A DNA stretch of 64,000 nucleotides from Tetragonia tetragonoides (taxonomy: Eukaryota; Streptophyta; Magnoliopsida; Caryophyllales; Aizoaceae), in NCBI GenBank assembly GCA_038025085.1, contig CM076154.1:21028501-21092500 (forward strand). Direction: 5' to 3'. Below are positions 61,412 through 64,000 of this stretch, piece after piece; position 1 is the first letter of the stretch; each line of letters opens with the position of its first letter. Below the pieces are notes generated by a model. The model was not told the DNA's origin. It saw nothing but the letters and a program-made list of their open reading frames with translations, and did not search any database. A program made the position numbers and the translations under genes.

Positions 61412-62805
61412 TGATGCATATGTTTATGTGCATAGTTTTAGTGCATTATTTCATTAAATTTAGCTAGTTTTTAGTAGTTTAAGTGCATTCTTGGTAGTTT
61501 AGCTTCACCTTTTGTTTCTAGGTTGTGTTTTCTCATTTTCGTGGTGTTCTAGGTTATTTTGTAAGTTTCTTGGATCGAATGGAGCATCACGGATCGAAAG
61601 GAAGGAATGGTGGAGTGAAGAATAAAGTTTGAAGTCACAAGAAAGCCACTTGAAGTGAAAAACGGGCAAGAGGGAGACCCAAAAACGGGGGTTTCACCTC
61701 AGCAAGCCTTGCCAAGGCCGCTGTCGTGAAACCGGGTGAAAAACGGGCAGAACAGGTGAAAAACGGCCTAGGCCATTTTTCCCCTTTTTGGCCGTTTTTC
61801 GCCCAGTTTTCCGCCTCCTCGCGCAGGCGACCCCTTGACTATAAAAGCCCCCTTTTGTAGGGGATCCCATTGATCCTATCTCATCCTTAGACTAATTTCT
61901 CTAGGGTTTTAACTCTCAAATAGTGAGATTAGTATTATTAGTGAGTGCAAACTTTGTTAATTTGTGTTAATCAACTCCTTAATCCTTAGTATTTGGTTGT
62001 AAGTTTCCTCTCTCCTTTCTCTTTCTATCAATACTTGCAATTTTAAATCTTTGTTGTTGAATATTATGGGTATTGTCATTATAAAATTTATTTTGCTTAA
62101 TCTCATGATGTTTATTGGCTAATCTCTCTTATTAGAGTTGGGGTTAGACCAACTATGGTGATTTGATACTTGGATGATGTGAATATATTGTGATTTAATG
62201 GATTATTGTGCATTTAGCTTTGTGAACTCCAAGTGTTTGATAAAATGCCTAAGTGAGAACTTGGCTTATATTTTGTGTGATTAGCTTAAAACCGAAAGGG
62301 GTAAGGTAATCATAGGAGTTCATTGACTAAACAAATGGATTCAACCACGAAAGTAGGTAGATTTCCTTTTGGAGATGCTTGAGCTAGGTGTTGCTTCATG
62401 AGCCCAATAAAGCTTGACCCCATGAAAATAGGTGGAAGGGTGGTATTGGGTATTTCTTTGGTGACCTTGAGAGAGGCTCTTAGTCATAGATTGACCTAGT
62501 ATCTCTATCCAATTGCTCATTCGATTGCATGTTGGTTTATTATCCATTGCATTAGATCGTCATTGGTTGGGTGAACCCCCAACTCTATCTTTAATCCTTG
62601 ATTTTATAATTGTGATTATCCTTTTCTCTTATCTTAGTTGGTCATCCTAATTTAGCTTTAGGTCTAGTTAAATTAACCAATCATCACAATTACCCGAATT
62701 TGCTTAGCTTTCCGTATTATAGGGTTTTTGGTATTCGAAACGCCTCGCTCCTTGTGGAGACGATCTTATTTACTTCGAAATACCCGTATACTTGTGGGGG
62801 TATCA
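61412..62805 (+). repeat. 3' LTR
   Basis: Matches the 5' LTR with small indels: extra GAAAAACGGCCTAGGCC upstream of the TATA box and a short duplication (ATTAGTATTATTAGTGAG) around 61925. These differences date the insertion as not brand new. Confidence 0.92.
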
Positions 62806-62810
62806 TGAGC

Positions 62811-63443
62811 GGATCCGCAATCATGAAGTTTGTGCTGATGTGTTCAATGTAGAGTTGTCCATTCTATACTCTTTCCTTCAAAGCTCGAAATTTGACGTCT
62901 ATAAGTTTCGCATTCGTCAAACTATTGTTATTTTTAGCATAAAGGACTACTGACCTATTTTCACACATTAGCTTGACTGGTCTTTCAATAACATCAATTA
63001 TTCGCAGTCCGGCAACAAATTTTTGCACCCATAGTCCTTGATCGGAAGCCTCATAACATGCTATGAATTCTGCTTCCATGGTGAAAGTAGCCGTAATAGT
63101 TTGCTTAATGCCTCTCATGCTTCTCCAAGAGATAGCTCCTCCAGCAAGCATGTAGATATAGCCTAAATGGATTTCAGACTATCTTGAAATCCAGCAAAAC
63201 CGAAGTCGGTGTACCAATAATCTCAAGCTTATCCGACCTCCGATATGTGAGCATGTAGTCTTTTGTTCTCTATAAGTACCGCATGACCCTTGTGGCTGCT
63301 TTCCAATGGTCCATTCTCGGATTGCTGAGATATGTGCCTAGCATCCCAACAATGTATACGAGATCAGGTTGTGTGCAAACCTGAGCATACATCAGACTCC
63401 CTATAGCCGAAGCATAAGGTGTCTTCTACATTTCCTTAGTTTC
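62811..63443 (-). pseudogene. Copia pol fragment: end of RT and RNase H
   Basis: Minus-strand translation from 63440: ETKEM-stop-KTPYASAIGSLMYAQVCTQPDL, then GMLGTYLSNPRMDHW, TRVMRYL-stop-RTKDYMLTYRRSD, YTDFGFAGFQDSLKSI, then after a one-base loss MLAGGAISWRSMRGIKQTIT...TMEAEFIACYEASDQGLWVQKF (RNase H), ending KERV-stop-NGQLYIEH...FMIADPL at the TGAGC site. This is the usual Copia order. The frame has three stops and a frameshift, so it is dead. The N-terminal part of pol is not in the window. Sequence changes abruptly at about 63443. Confidence 0.88.
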
Positions 63444-63447
63444 AAAA

Positions 63448-63666
63448 TGTAACAATCCACAAAAGAAAAGAAATTTAAGCAAAGACTGGAAAACTCATTG
63501 CATTGCATTTTATCATGCTCATATTGTTATTTGGAAAAGTTGTGAAAACCTTTAAACTTTTAAAGTTGCATTGTTTCATTTGAACTTTGAAAGTCGTGGT
63601 GAAAAACTTTGCTTTATGAAGTAGCTTCACTTTAGTGGTCATCCTAAGTTCCGAGGACGAAACTTC
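63448..63666. mobile_element. Retroelement fragment abutting the Copia copy
   Basis: Begins TGTAACAATCC, like many Gypsy LTRs, and ends CCTAAGTTCCGAGGACGAAACTTC, a phrase usual near the 3' end of Tekay/Del-type Gypsy elements. Too short to classify. Confidence 0.4.
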
Positions 63667-64000
63667 TTTTTTTTTTTTTTTTTTTTTGACAAAAGCGAAT
63701 ACAAAGATACATGCCTAGCTAGAAAAGGATTCAAAATCACGACGTCTAGCAGCAGTAGCTAGTACATACGCCTCGTGAACACACTCCCTAGGGACTTTGC
63801 GGATCAAGCCTGTTTGTAGATGACGAGCTAGGGCCTTGCCATTGTGCATCATGTCATGAACCTCTGTTGCACCCACATGACCCGTGGCCACGCACTCCCA
63901 AAGTATTAGAGATTCAGTCCACATGACGAGCTGGTTTGTAGTCGGGGTTTAGTGGGATGGTATGCTGAGCAATTTTGTGGTCTATGCCTGGCATGTCCTT
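63667..64000 (-). mobile_element. Retroposed or chimeric fragment with poly(A) tail and Gypsy pol start
   Basis: The T run at 63668-63688 is a poly(A) tail on the minus strand. Minus-strand sequence upstream holds a frame (MWTESLILWECVATG..., 63924-63715) of unknown family. Before that, 63999-63930 read DMPGIDHKIAQHTIPLNPDYKPARHVD, which resembles the segment ahead of RT in Gypsy pol. The join between the two parts is at about 63925. It runs off the window. Confidence 0.45.

Larger units (their letters stand above)
57229..62805 (+). mobile_element. Non-autonomous LTR retrotransposon (5.6 kb) with TGAGC duplication
   Basis: Two LTRs of 1367 and 1394 bp (57229-58595 and 61412-62805) start TGATGCA and end GGGGGTATCA. 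TGAGC flanks the whole at 57224-57228 and 62806-62810. A primer-binding site TGGCGCCATTGCCGGGGA at 58602-58619 matches the 3' end of tRNA-Asp except for one base, as in Tat/Athila-type Gypsy elements. A purine-rich GCATGAGGGAGTT precedes the 3' LTR. The 2.8 kb interior has no protease, RT or integrase, so it needs a partner element. It sits inside the Copia pol gene. Confidence 0.93.

Noticed and set aside
58128..62547. A duplicated 68-aa gene (58128-58334 and 62341-62547, minus)
   Set aside because: The two copies are the same part of the two LTRs; similarity reflects the LTR pair, not a gene family.
1..64000. CRISPR arrays, bacterial operons or phage genes
   Set aside because: No regularly spaced repeats of that type; splice sites and transposon types show plant nuclear DNA.

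Overview
This window is plant nuclear DNA, most likely from a eudicot. The evidence is long genes split by many GT-AG introns, protein families typical of flowering plants, and gaps packed with plant-type transposons: L1-class LINEs, tRNA-derived SINEs, Copia and Gypsy-type LTR elements, hAT, PIF/Harbinger and Mutator-like MITEs. Every gene call is eukaryotic. The species cannot be fixed from the sequence.

Layout. 1-19900 (+): the 3' part of a nuclear pore glycoprotein gp210 gene. I could join 28 exons into one open frame of 1393 codons ending at 19645; its 5' part lies left of the window. Its introns hold several 5'-truncated copies of one LINE family in both orientations, plus SINE remnants. 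21849-26151 (+): an intact six-exon gene for a two-RRM, glycine-rich hnRNP-like protein; intron 1 carries a 1.1 kb Mutator-like element. 28830-32781 (+): a cytosolic leucyl-tRNA synthetase pseudogene with several frameshifts, three in-frame stops and a 716 bp GT-AG insert. 34117-39034: a possible 4.9 kb solo LTR carrying a striking foldback array of five 21 bp palindromes at 37955-38539. 39784-43920: MITEs and SINEs. 44501-48801 (+): a two-exon gene for a 96-residue protein whose exons are about 4 kb apart.

50211-55553 (-): an L1-type LINE bounded by a 16 bp target-site duplication, with ORF1 (DUF4283-like, zinc knuckle) and ORF2 (endonuclease, reverse transcriptase, zf-RVT). It is dead: stop in ORF1, insertion in the endonuclease, frameshift in ORF2, altered RT active site. 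55680-63443: a nest of elements. A minus-strand Copia element is split at its RNase H tail by a 5.6 kb non-autonomous LTR retrotransposon (5 bp duplication TGAGC), and its 3' LTR is split by a hAT element (8 bp duplication). The last 500 bp hold fragments of further retroelements.

The genes show no functional linkage: a nuclear envelope protein, an RNA-binding protein, a dead tRNA synthetase copy and a small unknown protein sit as islands in transposon sequence. The most unusual object is the palindrome array at 38 kb. The clearest mechanistic signal is a set of three MITEs with 8-9 of 9 matching target-site bases and TIRs built from a roughly 35 bp repeating module.
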